This document shows positions 36,605 through 46,869 of a DNA stretch of 64,000 bases, piece after piece (position 1 is the first letter of the stretch; each line of letters starts with the position of its first letter). The position numbers and the translations under genes are program-made. Source of the stretch: Xanthobacter aminoxidans (lineage in GTDB: Bacteria > Pseudomonadota > Alphaproteobacteria > Rhizobiales > Xanthobacteraceae); the NCBI RefSeq assembly GCF_023571765.1, contig NZ_JAMJXC010000003.1, positions 248,001-312,000 of the forward strand, read 5' to 3'. The notes beneath the pieces were generated by a model. It saw only the letters and a program-made list of their open reading frames with translations. It had not been told where the DNA came from and made no database searches.

Positions 36605-37912
36605 ATGATCCCGCGTTACAGCCGGCCGGAAATGGCCTCCATCTGGTCCCCCGAGGCCCGCTTCCGCATCTGGTTCGAGATCGAGGCCCATGCCGCCGAC
36701 GCCATGGCCGAGCTTGGCATCGTCCCGAAGGAGGCCGCGGCCAAGATCTGGGAGCTGGGCGGCAAGGCCGAGTTCGACGTGGAGCGCATCGACGCCATCG
36801 AGCGCGAGGTGAAGCACGACGTCATCGCCTTCCTCACCCACCTCGCCGAGTTCGTGGGGCCGGAAGCGCGCTTCGTCCACCAGGGCATGACCTCGTCCGA
36901 CGTGCTGGACACCTGCCTCGCCGTGCAGCTCGCCCGCGCCGCTGACCTGCTCATCGCCGACGTGGACAAGCTCCTTGCGGTGCTGGAGCGCCGGGCGTTC
37001 GAGTTCAAGCTGACCCCCACGGTGGGCCGCTCCCACGGCATCCATGCCGAGCCGACCACCTTCGGCGTGAAGCTCGCCATCGCCGCGGCCGAGTTCCAGC
37101 GCTCGCGCGCCCGTCTCGTGGCAGCGCGGGAAGAGATCGCCACCTGCGCCATCTCCGGCGCGGTGGGCACCTTCGCCCATATTGATCCGGCGGTTGAGGC
37201 CCATGTGGCGGAAAAGATGGGGCTGAAGGTGGAGACCGTCTCCACCCAGGTCATCCCGCGCGACCGGCACGCCATGTTCTTCGCCGTGCTCGGCGTGGTC
37301 GCCTCCTCAGTGGAGCGGCTCGCCACCGAGGTTCGGCATCTCCAGCGCACCGAGGTGCTGGAGGCGGAGGAGTATTTCTCCCCCGAGCAGAAGGGCTCCT
37401 CGGCCATGCCCCACAAGCGCAACCCGGTGCTCACCGAGAACCTCACCGGCCTCGCCCGCATGGTGCGCGCCTATGTGACCCCGGCGCTGGAGAATGTGGC
37501 CCTGTGGCACGAGCGGGACATCTCCCACTCCTCCGTCGAGCGCATGATCGGCCCCGATTCCACCGTGACGCTGGACTTCGCTTTGTCGCGCCTCACCGGC
37601 GTGATGGACAAGCTCGTCGTCCACACCGACAACATGCAGAAGAACATGGACAAGCTGGGCGGCCTCATCCACTCCCAGCGCGTACTCCTCGCCCTCACCC
37701 AGAAGGGCGCCAGCCGCGAGGACAGCTACCGCCTCGTGCAGCGCAACGCCATGCGCGTCTGGCGCGGCGAGGGCGACTTCCGCACCTTCCTCCTGGAAGA
37801 CGCGGACGTGCGCAAGTACCTGTCCGAGGAGGACATCAACGAGAAGTTCGACCTCGGCTACCACTTCAAGAACGTGGACAACATCTTCAAGCGGGTGTTC
37901 GGCCGGGCGTGA
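36605..37912 (+). CDS. purB: adenylosuccinate lyase
   Basis: It catalyses two fumarate-releasing steps in purine synthesis, from SAICAR and from adenylosuccinate. The 435-residue protein begins MIPRYSRPEMASIWSPEARF. It has the N-terminal TSSDVLDTCLAVQLARA and GRSHGIHAEPTTFG blocks with the catalytic histidine, and the superfamily signature KGSSAMPHKRNPVL near residue 262. It ends YHFKNVDNIFKRVFGRA. Length and motifs match bacterial PurB fully. It is far from the purC-purL cluster at 53-58 kb. Confidence 0.96.
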   Translation: MIPRYSRPEMASIWSPEARFRIWFEIEAHAADAMAELGIVPKEAAAKIWELGGKAEFDVERIDAIEREVKHDVIAFLTHLAEFVGPEARFVHQGMTSSDVLDTCLAVQLARAADLLIADVDKLLAVLERRAFEFKLTPTVGRSHGIHAEPTTFGVKLAIAAAEFQRSRARLVAAREEIATCAISGAVGTFAHIDPAVEAHVAEKMGLKVETVSTQVIPRDRHAMFFAVLGVVASSVERLATEVRHLQRTEVLEAEEYFSPEQKGSSAMPHKRNPVLTENLTGLARMVRAYVTPALENVALWHERDISHSSVERMIGPDSTVTLDFALSRLTGVMDKLVVHTDNMQKNMDKLGGLIHSQRVLLALTQKGASREDSYRLVQRNAMRVWRGEGDFRTFLLEDADVRKYLSEEDINEKFDLGYHFKNVDNIFKRVFGRA

Positions 37913-37956
37913 GGTGCGCTTGCCGGTTCGATCCGGCGTCCCGATAAAAGAGCTGC

Positions 37957-38065
37957 CGTCATGGCCGGGCTTGTCCCGGCCATCCACGTGGATCGGCCGG
38001 GGACACCTTGCTAGCGCCGTGCCGTCGGCCCGACGTGGATGCCCGGGACAAGCCCGGGCATGACG
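37957..38065. repeat. palindromic intergenic repeat, family A, inverted pair
   Basis: Two units face each other: GTCATGGCCGGGCTTGTCCC..ATCCACG at 37957-37992 and its reverse complement type at 38031-38065. Each unit is itself a hairpin. This is the doublet form of the repeat seen at 43512 and 61041. Confidence 0.75.
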
Positions 38066-38203
38066 ACGGATATGTCCGGGCGAGTTGGCTCAAGGCCGAT
38101 CCGAGCGTGAGCGATTGCCTCGTCGCTGTCTTGCCATTGAGGAGGGGACGAAGGGGCAAGGTCAGCCGACGGGCGTCAAATGAGGTCAGACCTGCTCACT
38201 CAG

Positions 38204-38470
38204 TCAGGGGCATTCGGGCAACGACAGAAGATTGTCGTTCCACTTTCCGTCGGCGTAGGTTCGCAGATATTTTCCGTTCGGGCCATCGACGACGCCGATA
38301 TCTCCGCGGTTGCCGTTGACCAGCGTGAAAAACGTATTGGACTTTGATTCAATCCAGTCGATGACCTGTTGGCGTGTCCATTTTCCCTTCGAATTTCCGA
38401 GGTGGGTTATGCCCTCGTGAGTGTTGTTGCGTGGCTGCTTGTTGATGCAGGTCACTTGCACGTCGGCCAA
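38204..38470 (-). CDS. DUF3892 domain protein
   Basis: An 88-residue protein of unknown function. VTCINKQPRNNTHEGITHLG followed by WTRQQVIDWIES and YLRTYADGKWNDNLLSLPECP is the DUF3892 pattern: a small beta-rich domain in which the C-terminal strand pair carries YxRT and W. The start is a TTG at 38470 with a good AGGGAGG five bases upstream. The gene is clearly lower in GC than its neighbours and stands alone beside repeats, which suggests lateral acquisition. Confidence 0.8.
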   Translation of the reverse strand: MADVQVTCINKQPRNNTHEGITHLGNSKGKWTRQQVIDWIESKSNTFFTLVNGNRGDIGVVDGPNGKYLRTYADGKWNDNLLSLPECP

Positions 38471-38614
38471 CTTACCCTCCCTGACAATCTCATTCCTCGA
38501 GAGTCAGGATTGCAACTTATGATTGTTTAATAGTCAAGATGCATCTTTTGGGTGGATTCGGGTGGTGTTTGATGTCGTTGCTGCACCGCAGCGCCGCCCC
38601 GACTTTGTCCCCCC

Positions 38615-39883
38615 CTACCAGTCCGCCCCGCCGGCCCCCAGCCTTTGCACCGGCAGCCCCTCACCCTCCAGCGCCTTCTGGATCAGCTCCGCGTGTGCCT
38701 GGTCGCGCGTCTCCACCGTGAGGTCGAGGCGGGTGCCCTTGGCGGGGACGTCGAGGAAGGTGCGGCGGTGGTGCACTTCCAGGATGTTGGCGCCGAGCTT
38801 GCCGAGCAAAGTGGCGATGCGCCCCAGCATGCCCGGCCGGTCGAGGATGGTGAGGCGGAAGGAGACGATGCGCTCTTCCCGCTCCAGTTCGCGCAGCAGG
38901 ATGCCGGCGATCATGCGCGGGTCGATGTTGCCGCCGGAGACGACCAGCCCCACCGTCTTGCCCCGGAACCGCTCCGGCTCGGCGATGAGGGCGGCGAGGC
39001 CCGCCGCGCCGGCGCCTTCGGCCAGCGTCTTCTGGTGCATGAGGAAGGCGTTCACCGCCCGCTCCAGCGCGGTTTCGTCCACCAGCACCACATGGGGCAC
39101 GAGGCGCCGCACGATCTGCGCGGTGATCTCGCCCACATTGCGCACGGCGATGCCTTCGGCCAGCGTCGGGCCGCCGCAGGGGCGGGCCTCGCCGGTCATG
39201 GCGGTCCACATGGCGGGATAGAGCTGGGTCTCGACGCCCACCACCTGCGTGGTGGGAGAGCGGCCGGCGAAGGCCACGGCCATGCCGGCGATGAGGCCGC
39301 CGCCGCCGATGGGCACGAGCACGGCGTCGAAGGCCGGCCCGTCCTCGATCATCTCCAGCGCCACCGAGCCCTGGCCGGCGATCACGTCCACATCGTCATA
39401 GGGATGGACGAAGACGCGGCCCTGCGCCTTGGAGATGCGCTCGGCCTCCTCATAGGCGTCGGCCACCGTCTCGCCGAACAGCACCACCTCGGCGCCGAAG
39501 GCCTCGGTGGCGGCCACCTTCACCTGCGGCGTCGTCTCCGGCATCACGATGAGGGTGGAGATGCCGAGCCGCGTGCCGTGATAGGCCACCGCCTGCGCGT
39601 GGTTGCCGGCCGACATGGCCACGGCGCCGCGCCGCGCCTCGTCCGGCGTGAGGCGCGAGAGCTTCACCAGCGCGCCGCGTTCCTTGAAGGAGGCGGTGGC
39701 CTGAAGGTTCTCGTACTTCACATAGACTTCGGCACCGGTGAAGGCGGAAAGGCGCGGGGCACGCAGGGTCGGCGTGCGCAGCACGGAGGCGCGGACCAGC
39801 GGCCACGCGCCCTCCACGTCCGCCAGCGTGACGGGCAGATCCTTTTCCCGGTCGATTTCCAGCGCCGTCGCGGGCACGGTCAT
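38615..39883 (-). CDS. threonine ammonia-lyase with ACT domain
   Basis: A PLP enzyme deaminating threonine to 2-oxobutanoate, for isoleucine synthesis or catabolism. The 422-residue protein has the PLP lysine in ATASFKERGALVKL, the glycine-rich phosphate loop in VPIGGGGLIAGMA, and a C-terminal ACT domain (IVSFRLTILDRPGMLGRIATLL) in the last 90 residues. One short ACT domain is the feature of the TdcB/IlvA2 type rather than the long E. coli IlvA. ATG 39883 with GGGAGAAGACTT upstream is chosen over an upstream in-frame start that would overlap hemB. It lies directly downstream of hemB. Confidence 0.92.
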   Translation of the reverse strand: MTVPATALEIDREKDLPVTLADVEGAWPLVRASVLRTPTLRAPRLSAFTGAEVYVKYENLQATASFKERGALVKLSRLTPDEARRGAVAMSAGNHAQAVAYHGTRLGISTLIVMPETTPQVKVAATEAFGAEVVLFGETVADAYEEAERISKAQGRVFVHPYDDVDVIAGQGSVALEMIEDGPAFDAVLVPIGGGGLIAGMAVAFAGRSPTTQVVGVETQLYPAMWTAMTGEARPCGGPTLAEGIAVRNVGEITAQIVRRLVPHVVLVDETALERAVNAFLMHQKTLAEGAGAAGLAALIAEPERFRGKTVGLVVSGGNIDPRMIAGILLRELEREERIVSFRLTILDRPGMLGRIATLLGKLGANILEVHHRRTFLDVPAKGTRLDLTVETRDQAHAELIQKALEGEGLPVQRLGAGGADW

Positions 39884-39905
39884 AAGTCTTCTCCCGCGAG
39901 GGGCC

Positions 39906-42261
<2,356 letters not shown>

Positions 42262-42265
<4 letters not shown>

Positions 42266-42693
42266 GTCATTACGATCCCATCGACGCCAGCGCCCGCGCC
42301 CAATGGGAAAATCTCTCGCCCTGGCGGCGGCGGCTGTTCCTGTTCCTGCGCGGGGTCGCGGCCTTCCTGCTGCTGGAAGGCATCATCCACTGGGCGGTGA
42401 TCCTCGGCATCGGCGACGGGCCGGCGAGCCGGTTCGAGGCCATGCCCATGGCCGCCCAGGCGGCGGTGATCTGGGCGGCGATCATCGATCCCATCGCCGG
42501 CGTCGGCCTGTGGCTGCGCGCCGGCTGGGCGATCGTGCTCTGGCTTCTGGCGACGCTGACGCAGGTGGTGCTCGGCATCTGGGCGCCGGCGGGCATGACA
42601 CGGCTGATGCTGTTCACGCTGGTGGAGCTGGCGCTGGTGGTGGCCTATGCCGTTCTCTCCATCCGCGCCGCGCGGGAGAGCGACCAGGACTGA
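42262..42693 (+). CDS. small DUF6163-like membrane protein
   Basis: A 143-residue membrane protein with four hydrophobic segments. The cytoplasmic N-terminus is SARAQWENLSPWRRRLFLFLRG, followed by LLLEGIIHWAVILGIG. The resemblance to DUF6163 proteins of alphaproteobacteria is tentative and there is no function to assign. Its ATG overlaps the stop codon of the HIBCH-like gene, so translation is coupled. Confidence 0.7.
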
Positions 42694-42767
42694 GCGTCCG
42701 GACCTGACGCATTTCCTTCGCGCAAACGGTATTCCTTGCGCCGGCAAATGCTGTGACGGAGGCGGGA

Positions 42768-43433
42768 ATGGACGAAGCGCTCTGGACCGAGATGGATGGC
42801 TTCATCGTCGAGAAGCTGCTGCCGGCGGACCCGGTGCTCGACGCCGTGCAGGCGGCTTCGGAGGCCGCCGGCCTTCCGGCCATCAGCGTCTCGGCGGCGC
42901 AGGGGCAGATGCTCCACATCTTCGCCCGCATGATGGGTGCGAAACGCATCCTCGAAATCGGCACGCTGGGGGGCTACAGCACGCTCTTCCTCGCCCGCGC
43001 GTTGCCTGAGGGCGGCACGGTGGTGACGCTGGAGGCGGACGCCCACCATGCCGAGGTCGCCCGGGCCAATTTCGCCCGCGCGGGACTGTCTGACCGCATC
43101 GACCTGCGGGTCGCCCCGGCCATCGAGACGCTGCCGGTGCTGGAGGCGGAAGGGGCGGGGCCGTTCGACCTCATCTTCATCGACGCCGACAAGCCGAGCA
43201 ATCCCGCCTATCTCGACTGGGCGCTGCGCCTGTCGCGGCCGGGCACGCTGATCGTCTGCGACAACGTGGTGCGCGCCGGGCGGGTGCTGGATGGGGACAG
43301 CACGGACGCCTCGGTCATCGGCATCCGCCGCACCTACGAGATCGCGGGCGCAGAGCCGCGCCTCACCGCCACGGCGGTGCAGACCGTCGGCGCCAAGGGC
43401 TACGACGGGTTTGCGCTGCTGCTGGTGGAGTGA
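42768..43433 (+). CDS. SAM-dependent O-methyltransferase
   Basis: A 221-residue class I methyltransferase of the catechol/caffeoyl-CoA O-methyltransferase family. The SAM-binding LEIGTLGGYSTLFLARALP is motif I, the acidic residue in VVTLEADAHHAEVA follows, and FDLIFIDADKPSNPAYLDWA supplies the metal-binding aspartates. The ATG at 42768 with GGAGGCGGG upstream is preferred over a GTG 15 bases earlier. Substrate unknown; it stands alone after the HIBCH pair. Confidence 0.88.
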   Translation: MDEALWTEMDGFIVEKLLPADPVLDAVQAASEAAGLPAISVSAAQGQMLHIFARMMGAKRILEIGTLGGYSTLFLARALPEGGTVVTLEADAHHAEVARANFARAGLSDRIDLRVAPAIETLPVLEAEGAGPFDLIFIDADKPSNPAYLDWALRLSRPGTLIVCDNVVRAGRVLDGDSTDASVIGIRRTYEIAGAEPRLTATAVQTVGAKGYDGFALLLVE

Positions 43434-43511
43434 GGGGCGGGGGCCGGTCCAGGAGGGCTGGGGCATCGGACAGGAGCGACGGGCGAAGGCGCCTCTCTCT
43501 CCGCCTTAACA

Positions 43512-43623
43512 CCGTCATGCCCGGCCTTGTGCCGGGCATCCACGTCGTGCCGATGGCGAGATGCTCGCAGGAGATGTGCCCGGCCTTGCCACGTGGATGG
43601 CCGGGACAAGCCCGGCCATGACA
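43512..43623. repeat. palindromic intergenic repeat, family A, inverted pair
   Basis: Units CCGTCATGCCCGGCCTTGT..ATCCACG at 43512-43545 and its inverted partner at 43590-43623, about 45 bases apart. Same doublet arrangement as at 37957 and 61041. Confidence 0.75.
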
Positions 43624-43666
43624 ATGGTGATTGTAGCGACGCCGTTCCGCGCCTCCGATCAGCCGG

Positions 43667-43759
43667 TCAGGACCAGCTGCCGAGATACGCCAGCGTTGCG
43701 ATGACGAGGATGATCGCCACGATGATCCAGTGGCGGGCGGCGAATTTGTGCAGGATCAT
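43667..43759 (-). CDS. 30-residue single-helix membrane protein
   Basis: A possible miniprotein: MILHKFAARHWIIVAIILVI followed by ATLAYLGSWS. A basic N-terminus and one 18-residue hydrophobic helix give an N-in membrane topology. It starts eight bases after the stop of the HTH gene on the same strand, so co-transcription is likely. The ribosome-binding site is weak (TGACGAG), and there is no family assignment. Confidence 0.45.
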   Translation of the reverse strand: MILHKFAARHWIIVAIILVIATLAYLGSWS

Positions 43760-43767
43760 GGGGCTCG

Positions 43768-44055
43768 TCAGTCGTCGTTGGAGGCGTTGAGGTCCTGGGT
43801 GCGGATGCCTTCGTCCCTGGGGACGATCTGCACGCCCATGCTGCCGCCGTTCAGGAAGGCGATGCCTTCGGCCTCCAGCGTGGCGCACAGGCGGGTGCGC
43901 GTGGAGGAGAGGGCTTCCAGCGTGACGGCATCCTGCTCCACCACTTTCACGGTGTCGGCGGTCACGCCGGTGCGCTCGGCCAGATCCTTGCGCGACCAGC
44001 CGAGCAGGGCGCGGCCGGCCTTGATCTGGCGGCCGTTGACCATGGAATGCGGCAC
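43768..44055 (-). CDS. XRE-type helix-turn-helix regulator
   Basis: A 95-residue DNA-binding protein. The HTH reads MVNGRQIKAGRALLGWSRKDLAERTGVTADTVKVVEQ in sequence, and the second half (LCATLEAEGIAFLNGGSMGVQIV) is the conserved tail seen in many short alphaproteobacterial XRE proteins. A GTG at 44055 with GGGAGG five bases upstream is the best start; ATG 44043 is the alternative. It is followed by a 30-codon membrane miniprotein gene. Target unknown. Confidence 0.85.
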   Translation of the reverse strand: MPHSMVNGRQIKAGRALLGWSRKDLAERTGVTADTVKVVEQDAVTLEALSSTRTRLCATLEAEGIAFLNGGSMGVQIVPRDEGIRTQDLNASNDD

Positions 44056-44142
44056 GAAATCCTCCCGTCGTTGGGACCGGAAGATGGCATGCCGCCCCGC
44101 CCGCCACAATGCACAGGCGGCGGCAGGCTTAACGCGGGCGCC

Positions 44143-44850
44143 TCAGAACTTCTCCACCCAGGGCCGCATGTCCAGCTCGCAGGTCCAGGCCGAGCGGTGC
44201 TGGCGGTGGACGGCAAGATAGGTCTCGGCGATGGCGTCGGGATCGAGCCACTTGTCCGCCGGCCCCGGCTCCCCCGCCGTCGCCCAGGACGAGGCGATGC
44301 CGCCGTCGAGGATGAAGTGGGCCACATGGATGCCGCGCGGCCCGAGTTCCCGGGCGAGGCCCTGGGCCAGCGCGCGCAAGGCGAACTTGGCCATGGAGAA
44401 GGGCACCGAATGGGGCATGGCCTTCACGCTGGCGGTGGCGCCGGTGAAGAAGAGCGAGCCCTTGCCCCGCGCCAGCATCCGCCGTGCCGCCGCCTGCGCG
44501 GTGAGGAAGCCGGCGAAGGCGCCGACGGAATAGGCGTCCATCACGTCGGCCGGGTCCAGCACTTCCACCGGGCCGCGATAGCGCATGGCGGCGTTGAACA
44601 CGACGAGGTCTGGCGGCCCGAAGGCCTTGTCCACCTCGGCGAACACGCCTTCGATGGCGGCCGCATCCTGGGCATCGGCCGCCCAGGCGCGGGCGCCGGT
44701 CTCGGCGATGAGGGGCGCGAGCTTCTCCACGTCGCGCGCCACGAGGGCGATGCGGAAGCCCTCGCGGGCGAGCCGGCGGGCGAGGGAGGCGGACAGCCCC
44801 TTGCCTGCGCCGACGATGATGGCGGTCTGGGCGGCGGTCTCATCTGTCAC
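44143..44850 (-). CDS. short-chain dehydrogenase-like protein with Phe in place of the catalytic Tyr
   Basis: A 235-residue SDR-fold protein. The NAD(P) loop IIVGAGKGLSASLARRLAREG and the NAAMRYRG block are intact. The usual YxxxK is F151-SMA-K155 (PFSMAKFALRALAQGLAREL), and the catalytic serine position in FFTGATAS is not clearly serine. Close relatives with the same change exist as an SDR subgroup, so it may be non-oxidoreductase or use different chemistry. The GTG at 44850 gives a normal nine-residue lead to the Rossmann strand; ATG 44889 is possible. It lies downstream of the Rieske gene on the same strand, 84 bp away. Confidence 0.82.
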   Translation of the reverse strand: MTDETAAQTAIIVGAGKGLSASLARRLAREGFRIALVARDVEKLAPLIAETGARAWAADAQDAAAIEGVFAEVDKAFGPPDLVVFNAAMRYRGPVEVLDPADVMDAYSVGAFAGFLTAQAAARRMLARGKGSLFFTGATASVKAMPHSVPFSMAKFALRALAQGLARELGPRGIHVAHFILDGGIASSWATAGEPGPADKWLDPDAIAETYLAVHRQHRSAWTCELDMRPWVEKF

Positions 44851-44934
44851 GGGTCGAACTCCGGCTTCGGCCGCACCCCGGCAATGCACCCGGCGCGGCG
44901 CCTCGACTGATTATTGGGGCGGGCTGCGGCGCTC

Positions 44935-45267
44935 TCAGGGCGCGGCGAACAGGGGCTCTATGCCTTCCGTGTCGATGTAGACGACGCCATCTTCCACCTT
45001 CACCGGATATTCCGCGAGCGCGCTTTCCTGCGGCTCGACGGGGGCGCCGGAATTCAGGTCCCAGGTCCAGTGATGGAGCGGGCAGGTGAGGACAGTGCCG
45101 TCGAACTCGGCCTCGTTGAGCGGCGTGTTCGAATGGGGACAGACGCCCTGGAAGGCGCGGATCTCCCCATTGTCTGGCCAGGCGAGGACGATGAGGTGGC
45201 TGTCGGCGATCACCAGCCGCATGCCGCCTTCGGCAACGGTTTCCGCTTTGCAGACGCGCGTGAACAT
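44935..45267 (-). CDS. Rieske-type [2Fe-2S] ferredoxin, T4MO-C/monooxygenase type
   Basis: A 110-residue soluble electron carrier. Cluster ligands are the CPHSNTPL and CPLHHWTWDLNSG motifs (CxH and CxxH), with the short inter-motif spacing and ALAEYPVKVEDGVVYI C-terminus of the toluene-4-monooxygenase ferredoxin type. Such proteins pass electrons to diiron or Rieske oxygenases, but no oxygenase or reductase gene is near. ATG 45267 is chosen; a TTG six bases earlier is in frame. Confidence 0.9.
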   Translation of the reverse strand: MFTRVCKAETVAEGGMRLVIADSHLIVLAWPDNGEIRAFQGVCPHSNTPLNEAEFDGTVLTCPLHHWTWDLNSGAPVEPQESALAEYPVKVEDGVVYIDTEGIEPLFAAP

Positions 45268-45498
45268 CTTCAAAAACTCGATCGGCTATGAATGGGCGGA
45301 TCATCGCGCGTTGCGCTGCAAGAGGAAAGAGCCAACCGCGCGGCCGCCTCTGCCGCGGTGCGAAAGCGGCATGGCCAAAGCGCGCGAAATCTGTGAAGCT
45401 GTAGGTGCTTATTCATCGGGAGCGTTTTGCTCCGTTCGCGTGCCTGTCTCGTTTCGCCTGCCCCTTTGCCTTTCACCTTTGCCTCTGGACGTTCTTTC

Positions 45499-46317
45499 AT
45501 GATCCTGCCCGAAAACAGCCGGCTGAAGCCGTTCCTCCTCCAGCGCCGCGATCAGCTCGCCAAGGCCAAGGCCCGCCGCTCGCTGGGTCAGATCCAGGGC
45601 AAGGTGGGCGAGATGCCCATGACGCGCGGCTTCCATGGCGCGCTGGCCGCCGCCTTCCGGGCCACCGGCAAGCCCGGCATCGTCTGTGAATTGAAGGGCG
45701 GCTCGCCGTTCGAGCCGGCGCTGAAGACCATGGTGCCCTACAAGGCGCTGGCCGAGGATTTCGAGGCGGTGGGCGCGGCGGCCCTCTCGGTGGCGGTGGA
45801 GCGGCAGTCCTTCCGCGGCTCCTATTCGGACCTCGCCACCGTGCGCGGCGCGGTGGACCTCACCATCCTCGCGCAGGACATCATCTACGACGTCTACCAG
45901 ATCCTGGAGGCGCGCCTCGCCGGGGCGGATGCGGTGGTGCTGTCGGCGGCGCTGCTCGGGCCGGATCTTGCCGCCTATCGCGAGCGCGCATCCTCCATCG
46001 CTCTTGACGTGCTGGTTCAGGTGCATACCCCGCAGGACGTGGAGACGGCGCTGGCGGCGGGGGCGGATTTCATCTGCGTCACCAACCGCAACATCCACAC
46101 CTTCGAACTCGTGCCCGGCACCTGCGAGGCGCTGCTGCCGCTCATTCCGCCGGAGAAGGCGTTCGTGGTGGCAGAAGGTGGCCTCGGTACCGCCGAGGAT
46201 CGCGCGCGGCTGGGGGCGGCCGGCGCCAAGGCACTCCTCATGGGCACCGCCCTGATGGGGGACGAAGACCCCGCCGGAGTGCTGGAAAAGGTGCTCGGCA
46301 TCGAGACCGTGGGCTGA
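45499..46317 (+). CDS. divergent indole-3-glycerol-phosphate synthase-like TIM barrel
   Basis: A 272-residue protein with the whole TrpC scaffold: IVCELKGGSPFEP, SVAVERQSFRGSYSDL, ILAQDIIYDVYQILEARLAGAD, VLVQVHTPQDVETALAAGAD, ICVTNRNI, VVAEGGLG and ALLMGTALMGDED. Glu64 and Lys66 match two conserved active-site residues and Glu226 a third. The essential general-acid lysine is Gln126, the catalytic glutamate of strand 6 is Gln174, the strand-7 asparagine is Thr195, and the phosphate-loop serine is Gly227. Normal indole-glycerol-phosphate synthase activity is therefore unlikely. It stands away from any trp genes and begins a plus-strand series with FmdB and STAND genes. Confidence 0.8.
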   Translation: MILPENSRLKPFLLQRRDQLAKAKARRSLGQIQGKVGEMPMTRGFHGALAAAFRATGKPGIVCELKGGSPFEPALKTMVPYKALAEDFEAVGAAALSVAVERQSFRGSYSDLATVRGAVDLTILAQDIIYDVYQILEARLAGADAVVLSAALLGPDLAAYRERASSIALDVLVQVHTPQDVETALAAGADFICVTNRNIHTFELVPGTCEALLPLIPPEKAFVVAEGGLGTAEDRARLGAAGAKALLMGTALMGDEDPAGVLEKVLGIETVG

Positions 46318-46489
46318 CGGACGCCTCCCCCTCATCTGGCCCGCTTCCTGCTTGGGAGAGACCGGCGCGCGCTCCGGGCGACGGCGGCAGCGCGGCGCCG
46401 CAGCATGTCGGCAGCGGCTTGCGCGTGGTCTTTCAAGGACTTGCGCCGGACGCGCGGACGTGCCCCCGGAACAGGACAGGAGGCTCGGC

Positions 46490-46717
46490 GTGCCGCTCTA
46501 CAATTTCCATTGTCCCGATTGCGACAAGGAGTTCGAACTCCTCATCTCGTCGTCCGACACGCCCGTCTGCCCCTCGTGCGGCAGCACCCGCGCGGAGCAG
46601 ATGGTGTCGCGCATCGCGCCCGACCAGAAGCTGAAGGCGGTGGCCAAGGCGTGGCGCGCGCAAGCGACGAAGGAAGGCCACACCAGCAATTTCGGCAGCG
46701 GTGGCCCCAAGCGCTGA
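46490..46717 (+). CDS. FmdB-family zinc ribbon protein
   Basis: A 75-residue protein. PLYNFHCPDCDKEFELLISS and PVCPSCGSTRAEQMVSR give the two CxxC pairs of the FmdB putative regulatory family, followed by a basic helix and a glycine-rich end. The GTG at 46490 is the start, with CAGGAGG six bases before it. In-frame sequence further upstream is not protein-like. The family's role is unknown despite its name. Confidence 0.9.
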   Translation: MPLYNFHCPDCDKEFELLISSSDTPVCPSCGSTRAEQMVSRIAPDQKLKAVAKAWRAQATKEGHTSNFGSGGPKR

Positions 46718-46869
46718 CGCCGGAGGTCGGAAGGTCGGGCAGGCGATCCCGAAGAGGCGGCCGGGGCACGGTAAATGCTTCAGGCTTCTCCATCTGGATC
46801 GTTGGCCGAAACCCGCCGGGATCGAGGGCGGCCGCAAGGCGGTCCATGCTCTCGCCCCGGGTGCCCCCT

